Origin: JAAYBT01 sp964404395
Lineage (GTDB): Bacteria > Bacillota > Clostridia > Acetivibrionales > DTU013
Length of the DNA: 24,071 nt
Reading direction: 5' to 3'
Assembly (NCBI GenBank): GCA_964404395.1
Contig: CAYOKA010000025.1
Location: 1 to 24,071, forward strand
A model generated the notes under the pieces. That model was not told where the DNA came from and did not search any database. It saw nothing but the letters and a program-made list of their open reading frames with translations. Of the stretch, positions 16,520-24,071 are shown in pieces (the first letter of the stretch is position 1; each line of letters begins with the position of its first letter). The translations under genes were made by a program, and so were the position numbers.

Positions 16520-16547
16520 AATATACTGTTATTGTATCACAACACAA
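16520..16547 (-). promoter_or_regulatory. Candidate sigma-A promoter of sbcDC
   Basis: TTGTGT (-35) and TATATT (-10) with a 16-nt spacer on the minus strand, about 51 nt before the sbcD ATG. The -35 box lies inside ACACTTGTGT, a small inverted repeat that could be an operator. Confidence 0.45.
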
Positions 16548-16605
16548 GTGTGGGAGACATAGTCATGGGGATGCAGATTACTGCAAGCCTGTGAGGAGCC
16601 GTTAC

Positions 16606-16643
16606 AAAAACAGGCTGCCTGACACATATGTGCCGACAGCCTG
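16606..16643 (-). terminator. Rho-independent terminator of the transporter operon
   Basis: Stem CAGGCTG / CAGCCTG with an inner CACATATGTG palindrome, followed on the minus strand by TTTTTG. It lies about 43 nt after the stop codon of the solute-binding protein gene and closes the yesMN-transporter unit. Confidence 0.88.
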
Positions 16644-16685
16644 CTCATCCTACAATTTGTTCTTAACGCACTCCTCAATAGAATT

Positions 16686-18410
16686 TTACTTCCAAAGCTG
16701 TGTTCTATCCTGTAGAGCCTTCGTAAACGTTGCGCTAACCTCATCAATACCAGCATCCTTCAGAGCCTTCTGATATTCTTCCCACTTTTGGTCAAAGTCG
16801 GAGGGCTTAGCCAAAACAGCCTGCGGAATCTTCTGATATCCAAGTTTCAGTATTTTGTCGTCAGCTGCCTTCCACTCGTTATCCTCTATATTGACCAACC
16901 ATGCTGCACCATAAGACTTAACAGGGAACTCATCAGATTGCGGATACAGTTCCTTCCATCCTTTGACTCCGTAAGCTGCAAGAACTTCATTCTCAATATC
17001 CGATTGTCTGGCTACAATTGCTTCAAGAGTATCAAATGCTTCATAATATTGCCCCGTTGAATCTTTTACTGAATTGCCATAGGTTGGGAACGGATACATA
17101 AACTTCTTGATTCCTGTCTTCTGCTGCCATGCGGGATCCGAATTACTCATATCGATAACCTCTTGCTTCATAACCCTTTTGCCGTTTTCAACTGTATAAT
17201 GCTCACCCTCGATACCCCAGTGAGTCAATATCTGCGCCTCTTCAGTACACATCCAGTCAAAGAACTGCATCGCTCTTTCAGGATCAGCACAACTTGTAGT
17301 AATGGCAAGTCCCCATCCTCCCAAATAACCTGTGCTCTGGAAATCCGCAAATTTAACGGATTCATCAATCGTTACAGGGAAGAATCCATATATACAATCA
17401 AACTTGCCATCTTGTTTCAGTGCCGTCATAGGCTCATCTATTTCCCAACGTGCATCAGCAAGGGCTATCACTCTGCCTGTGGCGATCTTTGCTTTATACT
17501 GGTCATATTTCTGAACAAAGCTTTCCTTATCCAGAAGGCCAATAGCATTCATGTGGTTAAGCCATCTGAAATATTCCTTATCCTCTTCTCTTGTAAGATG
17601 CTTCACGCATTCAAGAGTATCAGGATTAACATACCATTCACCGTCGTCGCTGTTTCCTGTCGCAAAGTTTGCAGGATTGGAAACGGTAATCATAAATCTC
17701 CAGTCATCAGCAAGCAAGGACAAGGGAATCATATCAAGTCCGTCTGCTGTTTTCGGGTTATTTTCATAATATGTTTTGATGGCTTCTTCAAAATCATATA
17801 TAGTCCTGATCTTCGGGGACCCCAGCTCTTTAACTGCTCCGAGCTGAAGCTGGAAGCCTGCATTCGGCTGCATGTTCTCCTGTCCCAGTTCCTTACCGCC
17901 AATATAGTATATAGACGGGTCCTCAATACTCCAACGAAGTCTCTTTATGTCCTCATCACCATAGAATTTCTTAAGATTGGGACCATGCTCCTCAATAAGA
18001 TCATCCAGCTTGAGAACAGCATTCACATTTTTGAGAATATTCAGGTCCCCCTTCCCATAGACAAAATCGGGATAGTCGCCGCTGGCTGCCATAAGTGAAA
18101 GCTTTTGCTTGCCTGCGTCACTGCTTATTGAGTTTTCAATTTTAAGAGTAACACCTGTCTTCTTCAAGATTTCTTGTGCTACAGGGCTTGAGAAATCCGG
18201 ATCAGGATAGGCATCTGTTTCAACGCTGTACATTGTAAATGTAATCGGTTCCGGTGCCGCATCTTTTGCCTCCTGCGTGTCTGCGGCCTTTTCGGGAGTA
18301 GCATCCTGTTGTACAGGCAAATTATTCGGCTTATCAGCAGCTGTTCCGCAGCCTGCAACAAATGATAACAACATGATTAGCACCGTTGCCAAACAAAGAA
18401 CCCTTTTCAT
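16686..18410 (-). CDS. Extracellular solute-binding lipoprotein (LplA/YtcQ-like)
   Basis: Lipid-anchored receptor of the ABC importer; 574 aa, in the large size class of LplA/YtcQ-type carbohydrate-binding proteins. The signal peptide ends in lipobox FVAGC with Cys at 21, followed by an Asp/Glu/Pro-rich linker (about 22-55). The family-1 binding fold then starts at ITFTMYSVETDAYPDPDF. Later signatures common in this group include ASGDYPDFVYGKGD, YLGGWGLAITTSCADPERAMQFFDWMCTEEAQ and YPFPTYGNSVKD. GGAGG lies 7 nt before the ATG. It is the last gene of the operon, the reverse of many operons in which the receptor comes first. Ligand unknown; oligosaccharides are most usual. Confidence 0.92.
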   Translation of the reverse strand: MKRVLCLATVLIMLLSFVAGCGTAADKPNNLPVQQDATPEKAADTQEAKDAAPEPITFTMYSVETDAYPDPDFSSPVAQEILKKTGVTLKIENSISSDAGKQKLSLMAASGDYPDFVYGKGDLNILKNVNAVLKLDDLIEEHGPNLKKFYGDEDIKRLRWSIEDPSIYYIGGKELGQENMQPNAGFQLQLGAVKELGSPKIRTIYDFEEAIKTYYENNPKTADGLDMIPLSLLADDWRFMITVSNPANFATGNSDDGEWYVNPDTLECVKHLTREEDKEYFRWLNHMNAIGLLDKESFVQKYDQYKAKIATGRVIALADARWEIDEPMTALKQDGKFDCIYGFFPVTIDESVKFADFQSTGYLGGWGLAITTSCADPERAMQFFDWMCTEEAQILTHWGIEGEHYTVENGKRVMKQEVIDMSNSDPAWQQKTGIKKFMYPFPTYGNSVKDSTGQYYEAFDTLEAIVARQSDIENEVLAAYGVKGWKELYPQSDEFPVKSYGAAWLVNIEDNEWKAADDKILKLGYQKIPQAVLAKPSDFDQKWEEYQKALKDAGIDEVSATFTKALQDRTQLWK

Positions 18411-18446
18411 AAAAATACCTCCTCATATTATTTTTGTCTATAACCA

Positions 18447-18460
18447 ACGGGTTTCCCCGT
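18447..18460 (-). other. Small hairpin between permease and receptor genes
   Basis: On the transcript ACGGG-GAAA-CCCGT, a 5-bp GC-rich stem with a GNRA tetraloop, lies in the 91-nt gap between the second permease and the solute-binding protein. No T-run follows, so it is not a terminator. Such intercistronic stems often block 3' decay or serve as processing sites and raise receptor expression; this is inference. Confidence 0.4.
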
Positions 18461-18501
18461 AGATATACAATTGACACTTACACCTGCTGCAGTAAAGAAA
18501 A

Positions 18502-19392
18502 CTAGGCTTTTACAGCGCCAACTATAAGTCCTTTCATAAAGTACTTCTGTACAAAGGGGTACACAAGAAGTATAGGAACTGTTGCTATAATGGTCATTGC
18601 CATTCTTATTGACTCCGGTGAAACTCTCGCTTTGGCAATCGTGTCCGAGGAACCATAAATATCCTGCTTACCTGATGACTGTGCACTCAGCAGAATCTTT
18701 TGAAGCTCATACTGCAGCGTTGTAAGGTTTTTGTTGGAACCGCAATACAGGTAGGTGTCGAACCATGAATTCCACTGTCCGACTGCGATAAACAGTGACA
18801 ATGTAGCTATTGCAGGCAGACAAAGGGGAAATACAATCTTATAGAAAATAACGAAATCATTGGCTCCATCAAGCTTTGCTGATTCCTGAAGCTCGAAAGG
18901 AAGTCCGTCTATGAAGGAGCGAAGTACGATGACATTAAAGACGCTTATAAGTCCGGGAAAAATGTAGACTAAAAAGTTATTAGTCAGGTGCAGATTTCTT
19001 ATCAGCATATACTCTGGAATAAGTCCTCCGCTTATATACATAGTAACCAAATAAAGCCCAGTGATAAGATTCCTGGCAAAAAAGTCACGTCTGCTGATGG
19101 TAAATGCAACCATACCAGTACAGATAATTCCCGTAATCGTACCCACCAATGTCCTGAGCACAGAAACAACTACAGAGGTAACAAGATTGTCGGTCTTAAA
19201 TATCTCTATATAATTTGCAAGTGTAAACATTCTGGGGAATATTGTTATCCCACCTTTTACCGTATCCACAGAGTTATTGAACGAGATAGCAAGGACATTA
19301 AGGAAAGGGTATAGAGTAACAATAACAATTATAATCATTAAACTGCCATTAAAAAGGTTGAAAACTCGATCTCCTGCAGAAATTCTTCTCAA
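18502..19392 (-). CDS. ABC transporter permease, LplC/YtcP-like
   Basis: Inner-membrane permease of 296 aa with six predicted membrane segments (first one IIIVIVTLYPFLNVLAISF). The EAA loop is visible as ELQESAKLDGANDFVIFYKIVFPLCLP, where the ATPase docks, and the family ending VQKYFMKGLIVGAVKA is present. The reading frame is open back to 19521, but that would overlap the preceding gene by over 100 nt with no homology. A TTG at 19392 preceded by GGAGG (8 nt spacing) gives LRRISAGDRVFNLFNGS and the normal family length, so I chose it. It starts 14 nt after the stop of the first permease gene. Confidence 0.92.
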   Translation of the reverse strand: MRRISAGDRVFNLFNGSLMIIIVIVTLYPFLNVLAISFNNSVDTVKGGITIFPRMFTLANYIEIFKTDNLVTSVVVSVLRTLVGTITGIICTGMVAFTISRRDFFARNLITGLYLVTMYISGGLIPEYMLIRNLHLTNNFLVYIFPGLISVFNVIVLRSFIDGLPFELQESAKLDGANDFVIFYKIVFPLCLPAIATLSLFIAVGQWNSWFDTYLYCGSNKNLTTLQYELQKILLSAQSSGKQDIYGSSDTIAKARVSPESIRMAMTIIATVPILLVYPFVQKYFMKGLIVGAVKA

Positions 19393-19406
19393 CGTAATAC
19401 CCTCCC

Positions 19407-20384
19407 TTACTTCGATACTATTCCGACACCCATAGCTTTGCGGCTGAACATGTTTGCTCCATATACCAGTATAATACTCACCACCGATTTGAATATTCCG
19501 GCAGCGGTACCAAATGACCATCTCCCGGCATTGACACCATAATCCAGAATATAAAGATCCAGTACATCCGAAAACTCACGAACAAGCGCGTTTCTCATCA
19601 GAAACTGTTTTTCAAATCCGATATTAATTAGATTTCCGATACTCATTATCAAAATGACCATAACCGTAGGCAGTATTCCTGGAAGAGTTATATGCCATAT
19701 TCTTCTGAAACGGCTGGCACCGTCTACCATAGCCGATTCATACAAATCCGGTGATATGGCTGAGATAGCTGCCAGAAAAATAATAGAATTCCATCCAAGC
19801 TCCTTCCACACATCCGAAGCCGTAACAATCCACCAGAATAATTCAGGCTTGGCAATGAACTGAACAGGCTCTTCGATGATCTTAAGTGTTACTAATATAT
19901 TGTTTACTACACCGTTATCTGTAGATAACATCCTATTAAAAATACTAACAACGATAACCCATGATACAAAATGAGGAAGATATGAGATAGTCTGAACCGT
20001 CTTCTTAAATCTCTCTCTTTTGATCTCGTTAATTAAAACAGCCAAAATTATCGGTAATGTAAAACCAAAGGCAAGAGATAAAAAGCTCATAGCCAGCGTA
20101 TTTCTCATGACAGTATAAAATACATCATCCTGAAACATTTGAATGAAGTACTTTAATCCCACCCATTCCTGCTCAAAGAATGGTCTGCCGGGCATATAGT
20201 TCTGAAAAGCCATTGTCCAGCCGAATATGGGAATATATTTAAAAATGAACAGCCAAATTAAAAAAGGGAAGGACATGAATATTAAATATCTTTGGTCTTT
20301 GATTTTCTGCCAGTTGACTTTTTTTCTTTTCTTTTGAGGCTGAAACGTACTTAGATGGGTACTGCTCTGTATAGCCTGCTGCAT
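19407..20384 (-). CDS. ABC transporter permease, LplB/YteP-like
   Basis: Partner permease of 325 aa. A basic cytosolic N-terminus (QPQKKRKKVNWQKIK) precedes the first membrane helix (YLIFMSFPFLIWLFIFKYIPIFGWTMAF, shown only in part here as YLIFMSFPFLIWLFIF). The EAA loop is DLYESAMVDGASRFRRIW followed by HITLPGILPT. Six membrane segments are expected. The ATG at 20384 has GGGAGG 7 nt upstream; the ATG at 20399 contains that binding site and is less likely. It is the first transporter gene and lies about 120 nt after yesN, with a promoter candidate in the gap. Confidence 0.92.
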   Translation of the reverse strand: MQQAIQSSTHLSTFQPQKKRKKVNWQKIKDQRYLIFMSFPFLIWLFIFKYIPIFGWTMAFQNYMPGRPFFEQEWVGLKYFIQMFQDDVFYTVMRNTLAMSFLSLAFGFTLPIILAVLINEIKRERFKKTVQTISYLPHFVSWVIVVSIFNRMLSTDNGVVNNILVTLKIIEEPVQFIAKPELFWWIVTASDVWKELGWNSIIFLAAISAISPDLYESAMVDGASRFRRIWHITLPGILPTVMVILIMSIGNLINIGFEKQFLMRNALVREFSDVLDLYILDYGVNAGRWSFGTAAGIFKSVVSIILVYGANMFSRKAMGVGIVSK

Positions 20385-20420
20385 CGAGATACCTCCCAAA
20401 AATATACTTAAGCCATAATT

Positions 20421-20447
20421 AGTATATCAACAATCTCAAAACAGCAA
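20421..20447 (-). promoter_or_regulatory. Candidate promoter of the transporter genes
   Basis: TTGCTG and TATACT with a 15-nt spacer on the minus strand, about 37 nt before the lplB-like ATG. The short spacer is typical of activator-dependent promoters, which would suit control by YesN. An AT-rich 7-bp inverted repeat (TGATTTT / AAAATCA, 20465-20484) lies just upstream and could be an operator. Confidence 0.35.
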
Positions 20448-20507
20448 TACTGTAATTATTCTATTGATTTTACTGTAAAAATCAGATGTTTCTTCCGAAA
20501 AACTATC

Positions 20508-22097
20508 CTATTTTTTTCTGAATGCTGTGGGAGCTTCCCCTGTATATTTCCTGAACTTCTTATAAAAATAGTCAATATCGCAAATGCCTACCTTTTCAGC
20601 TACCTCATAAACCTTATATCCCTTTTCGAGAAGCTTCTTGGCCTTTTCCATCCTTACCCGATCAAGATAAGTATTGAAGTACAACCCAGTGCTTGACTTA
20701 ATTAGCTTTCCCAGATAATCTCTGTTGTAGCTGAACATCGCTGCAAGATTTTCCAGTTTGATATCCTTTTGATAATTCCTCTCAATATAGCTCAGGACTT
20801 TTTGGACTGTACGTTTATAACATGTAGTATTAAGGCTTTCCGATAGGCTAATAAGCTTGTACTTCATATAGCCGTGCAGCTCCTGAAGGCTCGTCTTTCC
20901 TACTATCTCACCTAGAACTAAGCTGTTGTCACAGGTATATTTATTCAATGCATCATCAAATGCCGTCATGTTATTTATAAGCATTAGGTAAAGCCCGGTA
21001 TAATTTAGTTTAATTGTATCCTCATCAATTTTAAGACGAATAAAGCGTTCCCGCATTTCTTCAAGAAAATCATTAATTATCGCCGTATTGTTGACATATA
21101 TAGCCTCTTGCAGCTTTTTGGCCAGCTGTTCCAAATAAGCATCATCTACTTCACCGGTGCCAGTTTCATTGCTTACTTCTTCCTTCTCCCTGCAGATTTC
21201 TTTATCTTTACTAGCGTAATCCTTATCACCATTGCCAATAATTATTTGTTTATGTCCATACAAAAACTTCTGCTCTAACAAATCATGAGCCTGTGTATAA
21301 GACTCAACCAGTATATTGGCACAATCAACCTTTTTACCAACAGAAGCAGATGTCACAATCCCGTATATTGAACTGATTTTATCCTGTAAGGTCTTTAAAA
21401 CACGCGTCAAGGCATGTTCCGGAATAGACTTAAATAGAATACCTATATAGATGCCAATATCGAAAACATATCCGCACAAATTTTCTGAAACAAAGGCTTC
21501 AATAGACTTCTTTATATCCTTTTTGAGCTTCATTTCATGAATATATTCCTTGCCTATATCTATAAGCCCAACCATGTAGGAGTGCCATGGAAGGTTTAGA
21601 TTGTATTGCTTTTGATATTTCTCCATCATGGCTTCGTCGATTGACTTCGTTACAAATCCTTCAATTATCTTATCTCTGGAAAGCATAATACTGGCATCTA
21701 TACCCTGCTTATTCTCTCTTTCGTCCTCTATGGCATTCTTGATTTTTATTAGCTTTTCAATAAGATCAGCCTGCTCAACCGGCTTTAAAACATATGAGTC
21801 AACTCCCAGCTCAATAAACTTCTGTGCGTAACTAAAGTCTGAATAAGCTGTTAAAATAATTATCTTGCACTCGTCACCCCGCGCTTTTATTTCCTCAACC
21901 ATTTCAATTCCATTCATCACCGGCATTTTTATATCAATAATCGCCAACTCCGGCTTGCATTTTTCCATTTCATGCAGTCCCTCTCTGCCGTCGGCAGCCG
22001 TGGCACAAACCTCGAAGCCATATTTCTCCCAGCTTATAATGGTCTTCAGGCCCTCTCGTATAACAGCTTCATCATCAACTAACAATACCTTATACAT
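20508..22097 (-). CDS. YesN-type response regulator with AraC DNA-binding domain
   Basis: Cytosolic regulator of 529 aa. The receiver domain (1-120) has acidic pocket D8/D9, phosphorylation site D55 (AIIDIKMP), T83 and K105. The middle part (about 130-420) is the poorly conserved linker of the YesN family. The C-terminal AraC/XylS domain (about 428-525) has two helix-turn-helices: LENLAAMFSYNRDYLGKLIK and the signature VAEKVGICDIDYFYKKFRKY. It starts 3 nt after the yesM stop, so the two are coupled. Expected role: activation of the downstream importer when phosphorylated by YesM. Confidence 0.95.
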   Translation of the reverse strand: MYKVLLVDDEAVIREGLKTIISWEKYGFEVCATAADGREGLHEMEKCKPELAIIDIKMPVMNGIEMVEEIKARGDECKIIILTAYSDFSYAQKFIELGVDSYVLKPVEQADLIEKLIKIKNAIEDERENKQGIDASIMLSRDKIIEGFVTKSIDEAMMEKYQKQYNLNLPWHSYMVGLIDIGKEYIHEMKLKKDIKKSIEAFVSENLCGYVFDIGIYIGILFKSIPEHALTRVLKTLQDKISSIYGIVTSASVGKKVDCANILVESYTQAHDLLEQKFLYGHKQIIIGNGDKDYASKDKEICREKEEVSNETGTGEVDDAYLEQLAKKLQEAIYVNNTAIINDFLEEMRERFIRLKIDEDTIKLNYTGLYLMLINNMTAFDDALNKYTCDNSLVLGEIVGKTSLQELHGYMKYKLISLSESLNTTCYKRTVQKVLSYIERNYQKDIKLENLAAMFSYNRDYLGKLIKSSTGLYFNTYLDRVRMEKAKKLLEKGYKVYEVAEKVGICDIDYFYKKFRKYTGEAPTAFRKK

Positions 22098-22100
22098 AGC

Positions 22101-23888
22101 TTATCCTTCCCCGGGCATTAAAATATCAATTGTGGTACCAACGTTCTTACTACTAAAAATTCGCAGCCCGTATGTTTCTCCATAAAACATTTTCAACCTG
22201 TTGTGAACGTTCTTTAATCCAATGCTCTTTTTAGAGTTCTCACCTGTATCATTAAGCGAATCCAAAACCTCCTGTAATTTTTCACCTGACATTCCAACAC
22301 CGTCGTCCGTAACGGAAATCACAATATAGAAGTTTTTTCTGGACAGACGGACAGTCACATTCCCCTTACCCTCTTTTAATTCAAGACCGTGCACGATTGC
22401 GTTCTCAACAATCGGCTGGATAATGAGCGGAAGTATCTTAACCTCTTTTATGTCTTCGCTTTCATAACATATTTCATAATTAATTTTGTCACCATATCTG
22501 AATTTTTGTATTCCAAGATAGCTGGTAACAAAATCAATTTCCGATTCAATGGTAATCATCTCATTTCCAACTTCCAGATTCCTGCGCATAATTCTACCCA
22601 ACAGTTTTACCACATCTGCCAGTTCATCCTGTCCCAGACAATGGGCTTTCATTCTAATCGTCTCAAGAGTATTAAATAAAAAGTGGGGGTTTATCTGGCT
22701 TGCGAGCATTTCCAACTTAATTTCCTTCTGCTGTATTGACAGTTGATCTTTTTGGGCCTTTGTAATATAAACCTCTTCAACAAGCTCTCTTAAGCTATCT
22801 GTCATCACATTCAGATCCCTTGACAGCTGCCCTATTTCATCCTCACCGGTAACCTCAGTAGAAACCTCAAAGTTACCCATTGCAACCTTATGCATATCAT
22901 TACTGAGTATTTTTAATCGCTTACTCAAGGCATTTGAAAAAATCAATATGAGAACGAATGCGATAAGCAAGCTACTAGTCATGATACCGGCAACCAAAAG
23001 TGCTGAACTTCCTACCTGCTCCTCAAGTACGCTGATGGGTACTATAGAAATAATTTTGAAGTTTCCGTTTATATTGCTGGGGTTAAAGCTCTTTATAACA
23101 GCCTTTGATGGCTTATCCATGTAATCAATATCAATGGTGCCATCTTTCACTCCGTTTGTTACCGAAAGCTGAGTATCTAAAATATTGCATCCCAGAATTT
23201 CCTTATCCTTTGCGGCGAATATATTCCCCAGATCATCAACTAAAAAGGTGTCATATGGCTCCGATTTCATAAGTTCATTCATGTGATCATTATTCAAGCT
23301 TATAATCAGCGCTCCGAGAACCTTGTAGCTTGAGAGTGTCCTGACGATCCTTGTGAGGCACATACTGGAATCGATTCTGGCTTCATTCGGAAGATACTGC
23401 CAGCATATGCGTCCATCCGCTATATCAACCTTTTTATACCATTCGTCCTTCATTTTTTCAGCCGTCAGCTTCACAAACTGTCCGCTGTCAAGCAGCGATT
23501 TATTGCTGGAATAGATTCTAATGTCCCTTATCCTATTGCTATATAAATTGATTGTGTTTTCAAACTCTCTGTATCGAAAGTAAGCATCAAAAACCTCCTG
23601 AGTGCTTTTATAATCGGCAAGTAAAAGATCCTCAAGCTCCTGATCCATCTGCATTTTATAAGAAATATCCATAACCAGCTTCATAACATCATCTACTCTG
23701 GAATAAACTCTTTCGACGTTTACTGTAGCCTCCCGCATTGCATTATCTACAATATTTGTCCTTATGCTGTAACTAAGTATAAAGCCAACCAGAAGCACAG
23801 GCAGGAAAACAACAATCATATAGGCAATCATTAGCTTTTCTCTTAATTTTGTATTATCAATTTTTTTGCGAATACTAAGTCTGCGCAT
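22101..23888 (-). CDS. YesM-type sensor histidine kinase
   Basis: Membrane sensor kinase of 595 aa. A first membrane segment at about 18-42 is followed by a roughly 250-residue extracellular dCache-like region (43-292), a second membrane segment (about 295-320), HAMP (about 320-372) and a short coiled coil. The HisK_3 phosphoacceptor is H402 in SQINPHFLFNTLE. The HATPase domain has N-box QPIVENAIVHG (491-501), DDGVGM (528-533) and SIGLKNVHNRL (555-565). GAGG lies 8 nt before the ATG. A group II intron ends about 130 nt upstream, so this operon's promoter must lie in that short gap or within the intron. Confidence 0.95.
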   Translation of the reverse strand: MRRLSIRKKIDNTKLREKLMIAYMIVVFLPVLLVGFILSYSIRTNIVDNAMREATVNVERVYSRVDDVMKLVMDISYKMQMDQELEDLLLADYKSTQEVFDAYFRYREFENTINLYSNRIRDIRIYSSNKSLLDSGQFVKLTAEKMKDEWYKKVDIADGRICWQYLPNEARIDSSMCLTRIVRTLSSYKVLGALIISLNNDHMNELMKSEPYDTFLVDDLGNIFAAKDKEILGCNILDTQLSVTNGVKDGTIDIDYMDKPSKAVIKSFNPSNINGNFKIISIVPISVLEEQVGSSALLVAGIMTSSLLIAFVLILIFSNALSKRLKILSNDMHKVAMGNFEVSTEVTGEDEIGQLSRDLNVMTDSLRELVEEVYITKAQKDQLSIQQKEIKLEMLASQINPHFLFNTLETIRMKAHCLGQDELADVVKLLGRIMRRNLEVGNEMITIESEIDFVTSYLGIQKFRYGDKINYEICYESEDIKEVKILPLIIQPIVENAIVHGLELKEGKGNVTVRLSRKNFYIVISVTDDGVGMSGEKLQEVLDSLNDTGENSKKSIGLKNVHNRLKMFYGETYGLRIFSSKNVGTTIDILMPGEG

Positions 23889-23949
23889 GTGAATTGCCTC
23901 ATAGAAAAATTAAAATTAACAAAGCCATCTGCGATGTCCTTGTATTACG

Positions 23950-23983
23950 CCAATTAAATTAATACTATTTTACCACAACAAAC
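23950..23983 (-). promoter_or_regulatory. Weak promoter candidate upstream of yesM
   Basis: On the minus strand the only -10-like element between the intron end and yesM is TGGTAAAAT, an extended -10 shape (TGn then TAAAAT), with no good -35 at 16-18 nt. The 129-nt gap 23889-24017 contains no other feature I can support. Confidence 0.25.
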
Positions 23984-24017
23984 CATAAAAACATACAATA
24001 CGTTGCATCCCCTTCGC

Positions 24018-24071
24018 AATCGGGTAGGAGGCTACCCATTAATTGAGTAGCCGACCTCCCACACCACCACT
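24018..24071 (-). mobile_element. 3' end of a second group II intron (truncated by window edge)
   Basis: On the minus strand the last 54 nt form a domain VI like that of the first intron: GGGAGG pairs with CCT and CCC with a bulged A between them, the inner stem is GGCTAC / GTAGCC, and CCCGATT closes the intron. The sequence GTGGTGTGGGAGGTCGGCTA resembles the domain V/VI junction of class C introns. The distal loop differs from that of the first intron, so this is another member rather than a recent copy. The rest of the intron and any reverse transcriptase lie beyond the window. Confidence 0.75.

Noticed and set aside
17163..18098. A 311-codon plus-strand frame opposite the solute-binding protein gene
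   Set aside because: Shadow of the minus-strand gene with its signal peptide, lipobox and ribosome binding site; no homology visible in the plus-strand product.
19392..19521. Longer lplC-like start at 19521
   Set aside because: The extra 43 residues would be encoded inside the 3' end of the preceding permease gene and do not resemble the family; the TTG at 19392 has an ideal ribosome binding site.

Overview
The window looks like chromosomal DNA of an endospore-forming member of the Clostridia. The reasons are moderate-to-low GC with AT-rich spacers, strong GGAGG-type ribosome binding sites, a GerM-type spore lipoprotein, an AMIN-type cell-wall amidase, QueH in place of QueG, class C group II introns, and a YesM/YesN-Lpl-type transporter locus. 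Apart from the first gene, every gene and both introns lie on the minus strand. Genus-level assignment is not possible from the sequence alone.

Layout from left to right: (1) 1-1386, a plus-strand MATE efflux pump whose 5' end lies outside the window. (2) 1418-3944, minus-strand genes in transcription order gerM-like lipoprotein, rdgB (dITP/XTP pyrophosphatase) and a YfcE/YsnB-type phosphodiesterase, a relic of the Bacillus gerM-rph-ysnA-ysnB order without rph. (3) 4145-6007, a cell-wall amidase with AMIN-like repeats, a terminator behind it and a strongly self-complementary leader in front. (4) 6163-8843, a ruvC-ruvA-ruvB-queH operon: Holliday-junction processing plus one queuosine enzyme. 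(5) 9021-10937, a complete class C group II intron with its reverse transcriptase, sitting directly 3' of a perfect 24-nt palindrome. (6) 11013-16547, an orphan 118-aa gene with its own promoter and terminator, and sbcD-sbcC, where sbcC appears to start at a rare CTG codon. (7) 16606-23888, a YesM/YesN two-component system followed by two Lpl-type permeases and a solute-binding lipoprotein. (8) 24018-24071, the 3' end of a second group II intron, cut by the window edge.

How the genes work together: sbcDC and ruvCAB bring end and hairpin processing and Holliday-junction resolution close to each other, with the retroelement between them. The right third is one regulatory and uptake unit: YesM senses an external signal, phosphorylates YesN, and YesN probably activates the adjacent importer. 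No ATPase is encoded there, so a shared MsmX-type ATPase elsewhere is expected. No glycoside hydrolase is present, so the substrate stays unknown.

I saw no CRISPR array, tRNA, rRNA, phage, toxin-antitoxin or defence cassette. The most unusual signals are the intron-palindrome arrangement, the second intron end, the CTG start of sbcC and the structured leader of the amidase.
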